Of a stretch of 64,000 nucleotides of DNA, positions 51,855-60,235 are shown piece after piece. The position numbers and the translations under genes were made by a program. Below the pieces are notes generated by a model. That model ran no database searches and was not told the DNA's origin. It saw nothing but the letters and a program-made list of their open reading frames with translations. Numbering within the stretch: the first letter of the stretch is position 1; each line of letters begins with the position of its first letter. Source of the DNA: Leptospiraceae bacterium (GTDB lineage: Bacteria > Spirochaetota > Leptospiria > Leptospirales > Leptospiraceae); contig JACKPB010000005.1 in NCBI GenBank assembly GCA_024233875.1, positions 258,501 to 322,500 of the forward strand, written 5' to 3'.

Positions 51855-52059
51855 AAAAATAACCCCTGAGAATAATTTCCCCGAGATTTCTCAATCCTTC
51901 GAATTTGGACTTCGATATTTAGGAGTGAGTAATTTCGGGTTGAATAATTTTTCTCTTGCATAAAAAAACTTTAGGGCTTTTTTGAATAGTACTATTGATT
52001 TCCCCGATAGAGAAATCAGCCAATTCTAGTGAATTGTCAAAATATTTTGGAGAGTGCGG

Positions 52060-52626
52060 ATGAAATTTTTCCTATGGATAGTATTGTTCAGTTTTTCCTG
52101 TTCAGTTTTTCAGAATAAGACCAGCTATAGGAGTCTCGAAGACGAAGAAGGCAATCCTGAATGGGGTCCCAGAGAGATTCAGGAAACAGTTCAAACTATG
52201 GTCGTCAGTATGGAATCCTTCTTCAAATCAAAGAACAAAAAACCATATCTTGAAATCGGGAAGATCAAAAACAAAACCTCTGAACATATAGAAGTCAGTA
52301 TGATTACCGATGAACTCATGCTCGACTTATCCAAGAAAAATATTGTTTTTATCGATAGATCCCAGAGAGAAGATTCTCTAAAAGAATTGGCTCTCTCTCA
52401 AAAAGGAGTCATCGATGAAAGATCGGGAATCGAAGCAGGGAAACTACTCTCTCCGAATTTCAAACTCATCGGTGAAATCAATGATAACGTCAGGTACGAC
52501 GATGGGGAAAAACTACAATACCTTATCGTCAATCTCAAATTGATAGGTTTTGAAACCGGTGCTGTAGAATGGCAGGAAAGCAAAAAATTTTATAAAGTTA
52601 CCAAAATGAAATCTTTCGGTATGTAA
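52060..52626 (+). CDS. LpoB-like lipoprotein (penicillin-binding protein activator family)
   Basis: 188 residues from ATG 52060, chosen because GGAG lies about 7 bases upstream; a GTG two codons earlier is too close. Lipobox FSCS (Cys14). The core PYLEIGKIKNKTSEHIEVSM, then DLSKKNIVFIDRSQREDSL, matches LpoB: the phrase V-G-x-(I/V)-x-N-x-T-x-E-H-I and the FVDR strand. In enterics LpoB stimulates PBP1b from the outer membrane. Here its partner is unknown. Confidence 0.83.
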   Translation: MKFFLWIVLFSFSCSVFQNKTSYRSLEDEEGNPEWGPREIQETVQTMVVSMESFFKSKNKKPYLEIGKIKNKTSEHIEVSMITDELMLDLSKKNIVFIDRSQREDSLKELALSQKGVIDERSGIEAGKLLSPNFKLIGEINDNVRYDDGEKLQYLIVNLKLIGFETGAVEWQESKKFYKVTKMKSFGM

Positions 52627-53457
52627 TTAACCATCCGGACAGGTTGAGATGAAGAGTTCACAATTTTCTCCTGATTCTATACAATTTCTTAAAGATCTTT
52701 CCTCTGAGAGTTTTTTTTCTTTTCCGGTCGCCCAGAAATAGTTTCCGGAAGTTTTGTCTACCGAAAGTGCAATACAGGTATTTTTTACCACTCCGATCAC
52801 TTTACAATCTTCTTCCTTACAGTTTTTTAGAGATTCATTTTCAGCTACTTCACTCCGGTACAATCCATAAGCATAACCATATCTGAGTTTCCTTTTAGAA
52901 TAAGCTATGGCCTGGAATTTTTCATCATGATAAATCACTGCTCCCTGGGTCACTCCGTGTCCCGTCAATTCATCATATCTTATGAATTCCTTATTGACTT
53001 CATTGGTTTTTTTCTTTAGAAGAGACTTCATAGCACGACATTTTTTTTTAGTCTTCATGATCCTTTCGATATCAAATTTTTTATTAATGATATCTACATG
53101 ACCCTGCTCGTGCAAAGTCAATCCTCTGAGAAAAGAATCCCAATTGGTCAACAATTCCTGATTGTTTATTTCGTTTTGATTGGCCCATCTGGGAAGTTTG
53201 ACGACACACTTCATTTGTAAGGTCTTACAGTCATACGTCCACCAATAGTTTGTACTACCGAAATAATTTCCTTTGATTCCGCTTTCTTTGGTCATCCGGC
53301 GAATCAACTCAGAAGCTGATTCGCCTGTGACATCGTAGTACACAACCTCACAATCGTGAATCTCGGGAAGACTTTCCGAAGGATCCGCATCGATTTGTGC
53401 GGGAAGATAAGTGAGAAGAAAACTAAGGAGTATCCTGAAAATAAGTGATGTAGACAT
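52627..53457 (-). CDS. DUF922 metalloprotease-like domain fused to DUF4189
   Basis: About 276 residues from ATG 53457 (281 from 53472). A signal peptide ends near IDADPSE. Residues ~35-165 match DUF922: NYWWTYDCKTLQMKCVVKLP, then GLTLHEQGHVDIINKKF with the zinc-type HExxH motif (HEQGH). Residues ~180-280 match DUF4189, beginning GAVIYHDEKFQAIAYS with cysteine-rich repeats (CKEEDCKVIGVVKNTC). The first codons overlap the end of the upstream lipoprotein gene by 35-50 bases in another frame. The start is therefore embedded in it and translation is probably coupled. Confidence 0.85.
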   Translation of the reverse strand: MSTSLIFRILLSFLLTYLPAQIDADPSESLPEIHDCEVVYYDVTGESASELIRRMTKESGIKGNYFGSTNYWWTYDCKTLQMKCVVKLPRWANQNEINNQELLTNWDSFLRGLTLHEQGHVDIINKKFDIERIMKTKKKCRAMKSLLKKKTNEVNKEFIRYDELTGHGVTQGAVIYHDEKFQAIAYSKRKLRYGYAYGLYRSEVAENESLKNCKEEDCKVIGVVKNTCIALSVDKTSGNYFWATGKEKKLSEERSLRNCIESGENCELFISTCPDG

Positions 53458-54721
53458 TTTTGTACTTTCCAATTTTCTTACTCAGAACTTTTACCAGTGT
53501 TTCATCCGTTTTCTTTCGTACCTTGAGAGGAACCCCCGATTCGACTACAGCCTCTCCCGCCCAGGAATATTCCGGAAGAAATCTAACAAATCTATAATCA
53601 TCAGAAGTGTCCAGAGTATCATTCATTTCGTCACCTGCATATTCAATAGAATCGGCACCGATTTCATACCCCAGTTTGATACCATAAAGTGCTACGATTA
53701 CACCTCCCGTTGCCAGGCCTGCACTGAAATCCCCGCAATTGCACTCAGCCGCCAGATAGATCATTCCCGCTCCGACTCCTATTCCTAAAATTCCTACAGC
53801 AGTTCCGGCCAGGACTCCACCGACACTGACGACTGTTCCTTTGACCGCAGTTGCCAGAACCTTTTGACCGTAAATGGAATCTTTGACTAAATCATGGATT
53901 TCATTGTCCCTAATGAAATGCCTTTCGTACCAATTGCTTGCATCCGGTGTGATTTCCAATTCAACCAGATTTCCTGACTCCAATTCTCCATACAGCAGGG
54001 TCCTGCCTCCCGCTCCCGAAAAGCTGAGACCCCGCAACCCCCGGATCAAATTGACATGAGAATCGGGATCCCAGTGGGGTTCGTATCCGGAGCCTCCGAA
54101 GATCAAAACCATTTCAGCAGGTGGGGACTCATATTCCGATAGTCTCAGACACCAGACAAGTTTGGAATCCAACTCGTGTGCTTTTCGGAAATCCACCCGG
54201 GCATCCTCCCAATTTCCGGAAAGAGTCCAGAGGTAAGCCAGGATGATTCTCAGGAAGGGATCATCAAACCTTCCTTCCGGGCTGAATTCCCCGGAGAGCA
54301 AAACAGAACTTTTCTTGGAATGGATTCTGGCATTTTCATAATCTTCACGAAGTGAATAGCCCCAGGACAATAAGAGATGAAGCCAGATGATTTCATGTTC
54401 GGATGCATAGTACCCATCGGGTGTTTCGACATAAAAAAAATTCTTCACCTCCCTGCTCACACTGAAACGAACGCGATCATCCAAAATATTGGAATATCGA
54501 ATGAGCTCATCAATCTCAGGTTTCCCTGAAAGTAAGGATAGATAGGTTTTTTCCATGGTAGTGATGAAGGAACCCTTTTCACCTTCCGGAAATGTTTCTA
54601 AGGCTGAAGTGGGACCTTTTTTTTGAAAGGCTGAAATTGAGAGGTTGTAGTCTTCCTTCTTTAAAAGAGGGGAAGCGCAATTCATCAAAATCAGTATGAG
54701 TACAAGTACAGGTTTCATATT
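53423..54721 (-). CDS. TPR-type lipoprotein with glycine-rich membrane-like segment
   Basis: 432 residues if translation starts at ATG 54721 (MKPVLVLILILMNCASPL, lipobox MNC, Cys14); upstream ATGs extend it by up to ten residues. An N-terminal helical region with TPR-like packing (IIWLHLLLSWGYSLREDYEN, AYLWTLSGNWEDARVDFRKA) is followed by a beta region. A glycine-rich stretch (GVLAGTAVGILGIGVGAGMI) then resembles a glycine zipper or a membrane-inserting segment. The arrangement resembles COG3014-type lipoproteins. Its 3' end overlaps the DUF922 gene start. Confidence 0.8.
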   Translation of the reverse strand, partial: NMKPVLVLILILMNCASPLLKKEDYNLSISAFQKKGPTSALETFPEGEKGSFITTMEKTYLSLLSGKPEIDELIRYSNILDDRVRFSVSREVKNFFYVETPDGYYASEHEIIWLHLLLSWGYSLREDYENARIHSKKSSVLLSGEFSPEGRFDDPFLRIILAYLWTLSGNWEDARVDFRKAHELDSKLVWCLRLSEYESPPAEMVLIFGGSGYEPHWDPDSHVNLIRGLRGLSFSGAGGRTLLYGELESGNLVELEITPDASNWYERHFIRDNEIHDLVKDSIYGQKVLATAVKGTVVSVGGVLAGTAVGILGIGVGAGMIYLAAECNCGDFSAGLATGGVIVALYGIKLGYEIGADSIEYAGDEMNDTLDTSDDYRFVRFLPEYSWAGEAVVESGVPLKVRKKTDETLVKVLSKKIGKYKNVYITYFQDTP

Positions 54722-54866
54722 CATAGGGAAAGTCATCAAAGAGATTGACAATCACTTGAGAATTGAGTAAAGAAAATTCTTTTTTGAAACTAAGAAATTG
54801 GGATTTTTTTTAGAAGGGAGAGGAAATGGGAGTTCACAAAAGTGAACTCCACTATTTTTTATAGAA

Positions 54867-55598
54867 TTATGCTTCCGGTCCGATGAAGATTTCTACTCTT
54901 CTGTTTTTTGGATCTGTTGGCTTAGTTCCGGTCAGAGGTTTTTCTGCTGCAAGACCTTTCACATCGCTGATTTGACTTTCAGAAACTCCATTCTTAACCA
55001 ATTGAGTCTTCACTGCATCTGCTCTTTCCTGGCTTAGCTGCTTGTCAAAATCAGTAACCTTGTCATTGCTGGTATGTCCAGTTAAACGGATTTTAGTTTC
55101 GGAATATCCTTTGAGGGCATCAGCAATTTTTTCTACTTTGGGTGCGGAATCATCGGTCAGAGTTGAAGAATTGGGTTTGAATCTCAAAGAATCCTCTCCT
55201 GCTTTCACCAGAAGTTCTCTTGTTTCACCATCTTTTTCGATTTTTTCAATGCTCATCCCTGCTTCTTTCAACTGGGCTTCCATATCTTCTGCCATTTGAT
55301 CCAGATAGTAGCCTACTCCCAAACCTGCGAGACAGCCTACACCGAGACCCACAACTTTCCCTTTGTATTCGGGTTTGCTTTTTTCTTTCTTGAAGATACC
55401 GGCAATTTGATTTTGAAGTTTTTTCTTGTCTGCTTTATTTGCCTTATCTTTTGCTGCATCCGCCAGAGCTCCTGCTGCCAGACCTGCCAGGCAACCGATA
55501 CCTACAGATTTAAGCATTCTATCACTCATAGAACAGGACACATTTAAAAAGGAAATGAGCACGATCAATTTTGATCCGGTCATAATTTGATTTTTCAT
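54867..55598 (-). CDS. OmpA-family lipoprotein
   Basis: 243 residues from ATG 55598, preceded by GGAGGTT. The lipobox is NVSC (Cys22). Two glycine-zipper segments (IGCLAGLAAGALADAAKDK, LGVGCLAGLGVGYYLDQ) precede an OmpA/Pal-type peptidoglycan-binding domain: RLTGHTSNDKVTDFDKQLSQ with downstream QERADAVKTQLVKNG and NRRVEIFI. It would link the outer membrane to peptidoglycan. It lies 48 bp beyond the 3' end of tRNA-Leu on the same strand. Confidence 0.93.
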   Translation of the reverse strand: MKNQIMTGSKLIVLISFLNVSCSMSDRMLKSVGIGCLAGLAAGALADAAKDKANKADKKKLQNQIAGIFKKEKSKPEYKGKVVGLGVGCLAGLGVGYYLDQMAEDMEAQLKEAGMSIEKIEKDGETRELLVKAGEDSLRFKPNSSTLTDDSAPKVEKIADALKGYSETKIRLTGHTSNDKVTDFDKQLSQERADAVKTQLVKNGVSESQISDVKGLAAEKPLTGTKPTDPKNRRVEIFIGPEA

Positions 55599-55645
55599 AG
55601 AACCTCCATGGAATCTTATCAATAAAGAATTAGTTGTATGGGAAT

Positions 55646-55729
55646 TACCCGGAGCGGGGGTCGAACCCGCACGTCCTTACGGACACAGGATTTTAAGTCC
55701 TGTGTGTCTACCAGTTCCACCATCCGGGC
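55646..55729 (-). tRNA. tRNA-Leu (anticodon UAA)
   Basis: 84 bases with a 7-bp acceptor stem (GCCCGGA with TCCGGGT), D-arm GGUGGAACUGGUAGAC, anticodon loop CTTAAAA, a long class II variable arm and T-loop GTTCGACC. CCA is not encoded (the minus strand continues ATT). Four bases separate it from the tRNA-Cys CCA. Confidence 0.95.
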
Positions 55730-55733
55730 TGGA

Positions 55734-55808
<75 letters not shown>

Positions 55809-56255
55809 ATGTCATTTGAACAGTTTTTTTGGGTTTATGAAGTAGTCAAGAGAAATGAAAACTAAAAATAGATTTTCCTCTTCAATTCAATCGAAATTTC
55901 TCTCCCGGTTCCGATTTAGATTAGAAATGAAAACATTCTCCCAAACGGAATCTAAAAATCATGGAAGAATCTGAGAGAGGTCACCTTCAAAAATCCTCTT
56001 TACAGGGTTTTTTAGTAATGAAAATTTTCTTTGGGTTTCACCCCAAACACGGTTTTTTCAAGAAATATTGAAGAATTTAAAAAAATAGTATCTACTACAA
56101 AATCTCAAAAAATAGGTCAATAGACATTCCCGTGGGATTTGCATTTACCTGTTTTATCATTTTGGAAATAAATAAATTCCAAAATATGGCAGTGTTGGTG
56201 CATTTACCTATTCATTAAAAAATTCACCACAAACTCCCGGATACATTTTTTTTTC
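55809..56255. other. Intergenic stretch with no recognised gene
   Basis: About 450 bases between the tRNA pair and the TRL operon. It is AT-rich and has stops in all frames. I see no conserved RNA and no copy of the dispersed repeat. It must carry the tRNA promoter on the minus strand; TTGACT occurs there, but no good -10 follows. Confidence 0.5.
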
Positions 56256-56282
56256 TTGACATATTAATAAATTAACTACCAT
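56256..56282 (+). promoter_or_regulatory. Candidate promoter of the TRL operon
   Basis: TTGACA (56256-56261) and TACCAT (56277-56282) with a 15-base spacer, which is shorter than optimal. It lies 29 bases before the first ATG, and AAAGGA serves as ribosome binding site. Confidence 0.45.
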
Positions 56283-56310
56283 TTATCCATCTTATTTCAA
56301 AGGATATTTC

Positions 56311-56694
56311 ATGAAAAAATCAATTTTTTATTTTGCAGCATTGATTTCCTTCATTTTCCTAAGCAACTGCAATGGATTCAATTATATGGCCGGAATCGTT
56401 CCGAACATGAATCCGGCGGCTCCGTATGGTGACTATCGTGTCATTTACAAACCGGGATATGTAGTTCATATTGGAAATGTGGAAGGTCCGATCGGAAACA
56501 ATGCAAGTAGCTCTAAAAAAGGAAGAGAATGCACTCACAGTGCTCTGAGTTTGGCAAGCTGGGGAGATTCCAGTGTTGAGTCTATTAAAACAGCCAATGG
56601 GATTACCAAAGTAGCTTCCATTGATTATGAAATTCTCGGGGTTTTAGCAGGAGTCCTCTACCAGAGAAATTGTACTATTGTGGCAGGAGAGTAA
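56311..56694 (+). CDS. TRL-like lipoprotein, first of three
   Basis: 127 residues; lipobox LSNC (Cys20). The core KKGRECTHSALSLASWGDSS, then VESIKTANGITKVASIDYE, and terminal CTIVAGE, matches the TRL family (tRNA-associated locus; G.C..S...L..WGD.S...A...GIT.I..ID). TRL proteins are short lipoproteins often near tRNA genes; function unknown. Two tRNAs lie 500 bp away here. Confidence 0.85.
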   Translation: MKKSIFYFAALISFIFLSNCNGFNYMAGIVPNMNPAAPYGDYRVIYKPGYVVHIGNVEGPIGNNASSSKKGRECTHSALSLASWGDSSVESIKTANGITKVASIDYEILGVLAGVLYQRNCTIVAGE

Positions 56695-56696
56695 AG

Positions 56697-57014
56697 ATGA
56701 GATTAACCAAATACATTACCCTAATCTTACTTCTCCTGTTTGTGAATGCCTGTGCGATCGGTCCCAATTCGGGACTTCTCTATACAGGTATCAAATATCC
56801 GGGAGAAATCAATCCTTCCAATAATGTAAGTTCCACCAAGTCTGCCAAAGGTTGCAATACCAGTATCCTTGCTTTAATTGCCTGGGGAAATTCAGGGGCC
56901 GGTTCGATAGCCAAAGAAAACAATATCACAAAAATTGCTACGATCGACTATGAGACGACTACAGTTCTTACCTTTATTTATAGAGATCATTGCACAATCA
57001 TTTCAGGAGAATAA
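56697..57014 (+). CDS. TRL-like lipoprotein, second of three
   Basis: 105 residues from ATG 56697 with GGAGAG seven bases before. Lipobox VNAC (Cys19). Core AKGCNTSILALIAWGNSGAG, then NNITKIATIDYE and CTIISGE. It starts two bases after the previous stop, so translation is likely coupled. It is clearly a paralogue of its neighbours; the N-terminal part (GPNSGLLYTGIKYPGE) is unique. Confidence 0.85.
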   Translation: MRLTKYITLILLLLFVNACAIGPNSGLLYTGIKYPGEINPSNNVSSTKSAKGCNTSILALIAWGNSGAGSIAKENNITKIATIDYETTTVLTFIYRDHCTIISGE

Positions 57015-57016
57015 AT

Positions 57017-57370
57017 ATGAAACATAGAACCTTAACTCTCTTTACTATAACTTCCATTCTATTTCTCCTTTTTTTCGGAAATTGTACAACAACCTCGCCT
57101 CTACAATCGGGAATCTTCACAATGACCGAGCAACACGTTGGGAATCGAACAACCGGTTCGGGGCTTACGGATGCATCCATCGTCAAAAAAGGGGAAGCCT
57201 GTTCCTGGTCTGCTCTCTACCTAAACTATGTATGGTGGGGACCCGGGGAAAGTGTTGAAGATGCTAAGAAAGATGGAAATATCACAAAAGTCGCTGTCAT
57301 TGATAGATCCTCTTTGAATGTTTTGGGGTATCTCTTTTTTCGTGATTGTGTCGTAGTATGGGGTGAATGA
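57017..57370 (+). CDS. TRL-like lipoprotein, third of three
   Basis: 117 residues from ATG 57017, again two bases after the previous stop, with CAGGAGA upstream. Lipobox FGNC (Cys23). Core KKGEACSWSALYLNYVWWGP, then GNITKVAVIDRS, and terminal CVVVWGE. It is the most diverged of the three; a YVWW insertion replaces the usual WGD spacing. A strong terminator follows. Confidence 0.85.
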   Translation: MKHRTLTLFTITSILFLLFFGNCTTTSPLQSGIFTMTEQHVGNRTTGSGLTDASIVKKGEACSWSALYLNYVWWGPGESVEDAKKDGNITKVAVIDRSSLNVLGYLFFRDCVVVWGE

Positions 57371-57392
57371 ACCTTTTCTCTGACTCTCTAAA

Positions 57393-57426
57393 GACTCCTA
57401 TCTTTGGTTCCACTTAGATAGGAGTC
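57393..57426 (+). terminator. Rho-independent terminator of the TRL operon
   Basis: GACTCCTATCT (57393-57403) and AGATAGGAGTC (57416-57426) form a perfect 11-bp stem with a 12-base loop. A pyrimidine-rich stretch ending in TTTTTTT follows at about 57443-57449. Confidence 0.85.
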
Positions 57427-57567
57427 AAATCCTCTTCCCTCCTTTTTTTCAATTCCATTTGTCTTCGAATTCAATTGCTTAAAAAAATTATTTCTTGATC
57501 CCAATGAATCCATGACACAATCTTAGGTTATCTTCCGGAATTCAAATCCACTGAGGTCAATGAAATC

Positions 57568-59586
57568 ATGATTCAAATCCAAAGTCCCTCCATTCGTTTT
57601 GCTTTCTCCTCCTTCCTACTCTGCACAGTGATTGTCTTTTCTGGCTTTCAATCCCTTGAATCTACAGAGATTCAGGTAAATGAGGATAGTACAGGAAAAA
57701 TCAAAAAAGAATACCTGGGGTATGTTGCAGACAAAGAAGAAATCCTCAATGAAGATCTTTCCGTATTTGTATCTTACTCAGAAGAATACAGACCGGCTGG
57801 CTTTGAATTGGATAAATTTGTTTTTAAAATTTCTTCCCTCGAGAGCACAGGATATCGACCCAAAGTCTTTTTTTCCAAGAATGCAAAAGATGGGATAGAA
57901 AACTATCAGGCCAATGAAAGTTTGAAACTATTTTATAATGTTCAAAAGAACACAGCCTATCGCGTCTATGTGTATGAAAACAATTTATTGAAATTTCTAA
58001 AAGAGTACAGTCCATCCGAATTGAAATCCGGAAAACTGAATCTGCACAAATCCATAAATTTGTATCACAATGGTAGTGCCGGAAAGGTAGTAGATCATCC
58101 GACTTTCCTGGTAGTACCATCTAAATATTCAGAAATCATACAAACTGCCAATCAGAAAGATGAGATCGAATCAGAAAATCAATCCAAACCCGAAGGCTTA
58201 GATTTCAAATACATTCCTGTGAATGGAAGTCCCTATGATGCCTCAAAAGAAGATCAATTCGGACCCTCCTCCCATTCCTCCATGTATGGAACAAGGCCGC
58301 AAATTGTTCTCCATAAAAATCCGGATGGAGGAATTTGTATTGCGTGGAAAGACAGTGAAAAAGAAAATCTCCACCTTACTGAATTGAATTCTTCCCTTGA
58401 AATAAAAAATGAATTGTCTATCAAAATGAAATTTCCTCTCTTCGGAGGATACTCTAAAGACGATTCGGGAAATTACTATATAGTTTTTGCAAGGGAAAAC
58501 AGGGACGGAGATTTCCGGGCCAATATTAGCTTGATGAAATATAGTCCTACAGGAAAGCAATTGGGTAATTTTGACCTACCCATAGATAGGGAAAATTTTG
58601 ATGTCATGTCACCCATATCTGCTGCATCTTCGAGAGTTCTATTTGCGGATGGAAAAGTGGCTGTTCATATGGGAAAAACCCAACACAAAAACAAATCGGA
58701 TGGCCTGAATCATCAAAGTGCAATTTTTTTCGTAGTGGATTCCAACACTATGAAAATGGATACGGATCTCTCCACTAAATGGGTTGCATCACATTCTTTT
58801 GATCAAAGACTTCTCTTTGATGGAAAGGATTTTGTAACTCTTGATCTGGCGGACAATTTTCCCCGCGGATTCAGCCTCAGAAAACCCTCCGGTTCCAGAG
58901 TCATATTTACCTATAAGACACAACATATCAAAGGTGAAAACCGATCCAACGACAACAATACGTATTCAGAACTGGGAGGGCTGGCAAACGATGAATCCGG
59001 ATATCTGGTTCTGGGAAGCTCGGAAAAATCATTTGACAATAAAGTAACCGGAAAGTATCTAAACGAATCCAGAAATCTTTTCATGCTATTGGTGGATTAT
59101 GATTTTCCATCAAAAGAAGTTCTTAGTAAAGATGGAAAGCGACATTCCAATCTGGTAAACCCTGAAATCATAATTTCCGAAGGAGAAAATAGTAAGGAAA
59201 TCTTTTTTTATGATTACGGAGGCGGAAAAAACTATCAACAAAGAGTGGGTGTGGTCTGGCTTACCGATTATAGTGATTCCTCTAAAGAAAATGTTGCCAG
59301 ACCCAAACTTGTGAAACTGGGTATGAATAAATTCATGGCTCTATGGGAAAAATGGTCGGCAAATTCCTATGAAGGAACGTACTACACTGTATTCAATTCT
59401 CATGGTGACATCATCAAAAAGAAATCTCATTTGGGAAACTACCGCATCAACCGGGGAGATGAGATCATTGAATGGAATGGTAAAGCACTTTGGGTAACAG
59501 GAAAAAAAGATTATAAAAGTTTAAAAATCATCACCCTCGAAGATACAAAAGTAAAAAAGACTGAAAGAGGATTTTTCAATTGGTAG
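57568..59586 (+). CDS. Exported protein of unknown function, beta-rich
   Basis: 672 residues with a signal peptide ending near FQSLEST. The N-terminal ~170 residues may be an Ig-like or FN3-like domain. The rest has repeated strand pairs (RPQIVLHKNPDGGICIAWKD, GYSKDDSGNYYIVFARENRD, LVKLGMNKFMALWEKWSAN) like a beta-propeller with about six or seven blades. No catalytic residues are apparent. It is followed by an inverted copy of the tail repeat. Confidence 0.78.
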   Translation: MIQIQSPSIRFAFSSFLLCTVIVFSGFQSLESTEIQVNEDSTGKIKKEYLGYVADKEEILNEDLSVFVSYSEEYRPAGFELDKFVFKISSLESTGYRPKVFFSKNAKDGIENYQANESLKLFYNVQKNTAYRVYVYENNLLKFLKEYSPSELKSGKLNLHKSINLYHNGSAGKVVDHPTFLVVPSKYSEIIQTANQKDEIESENQSKPEGLDFKYIPVNGSPYDASKEDQFGPSSHSSMYGTRPQIVLHKNPDGGICIAWKDSEKENLHLTELNSSLEIKNELSIKMKFPLFGGYSKDDSGNYYIVFARENRDGDFRANISLMKYSPTGKQLGNFDLPIDRENFDVMSPISAASSRVLFADGKVAVHMGKTQHKNKSDGLNHQSAIFFVVDSNTMKMDTDLSTKWVASHSFDQRLLFDGKDFVTLDLADNFPRGFSLRKPSGSRVIFTYKTQHIKGENRSNDNNTYSELGGLANDESGYLVLGSSEKSFDNKVTGKYLNESRNLFMLLVDYDFPSKEVLSKDGKRHSNLVNPEIIISEGENSKEIFFYDYGGGKNYQQRVGVVWLTDYSDSSKENVARPKLVKLGMNKFMALWEKWSANSYEGTYYTVFNSHGDIIKKKSHLGNYRINRGDEIIEWNGKALWVTGKKDYKSLKIITLEDTKVKKTERGFFNW

Positions 59587-59602
59587 TTTATTAACTATAA
59601 AT

Positions 59603-59697
59603 CGGTTCTCAAAAATAATTTCGTTTTCCCTATTAGGGTATGTAGCCATTTTATATCTGATATTTTTGTGAATACTCAAACCTTTAGAAAATGACTA
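59603..59697 (-). repeat. Dispersed element, single tail unit, inverted (copy C)
   Basis: On the minus strand it starts TAGTCATTTTCTAAAGG, contains GAGTATTCACAA and ATAAAATGGCTAC, and ends ATTATTTTTGAGAACCG, matching copies A and B. The stretch 59740-59810 beside it contains head-like hairpins (ATGC...GCAT; AGCC-TCTA-GGCT) but not the conserved core. Confidence 0.75.
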
Positions 59698-59848
59698 TTA
59701 ACTGAATACACTGAGATATATTTTATATCGGTTTAATTTTATGAGAACATGGCTCAACATATGCTCTCGCTTTGCTCGCATGGTGGGTTTTGATAGGAAG
59801 CCTCTAGGCTATTTGGGCGCGGACTCAGCAAATCACTTGGAATGTAAA

Positions 59849-60235
59849 TTATAAGACTTTACTTTTTCTATTAGCAATCGCTTCTTTTATGATCTTTGAC
59901 TTGAAAGGTTTGCTGAAATAATCATCAATCAATTTAGTTTCGAGGGCTTCTGAAATTTCATTATTTTTTTCATAAGCGGAAAGAATGTAGTAATGAATAT
60001 CAGGATACTTGGAATTTGCTAAACGAATAAATTCTATTCCATTCATTTCCGGCATTAGAAAATCACTAATCACAATATCGATTTTTTTACCTTCAGTATT
60101 CATGATTTCTAAGCCTTCTTTTGCTGAACACCCTATGATCACATCAAATTGTTTTTCAAATATGGATTTAAATAAGAAGGTATTTATAGATTCATCATCT
60201 ATATACAAAATCGTAATCATCTCTAAATTGTTCAT
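59849..60235 (-). CDS. Single-domain response regulator
   Basis: 128 residues, receiver domain only. Acidic pocket Asp13/Asp14 (YIDDES), phospho-acceptor Asp58 in VISDFLMPEMNG, signalling Ser in YILSAYE, and Lys109 in FSKPFK are all present. It overlaps the kinase gene by 4 bases and is its likely partner. With no output domain, it probably acts by binding a target protein or as a phosphorelay intermediate. Confidence 0.93.
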   Translation of the reverse strand: MNNLEMITILYIDDESINTFLFKSIFEKQFDVIIGCSAKEGLEIMNTEGKKIDIVISDFLMPEMNGIEFIRLANSKYPDIHYYILSAYEKNNEISEALETKLIDDYFSKPFKSKIIKEAIANRKSKVL

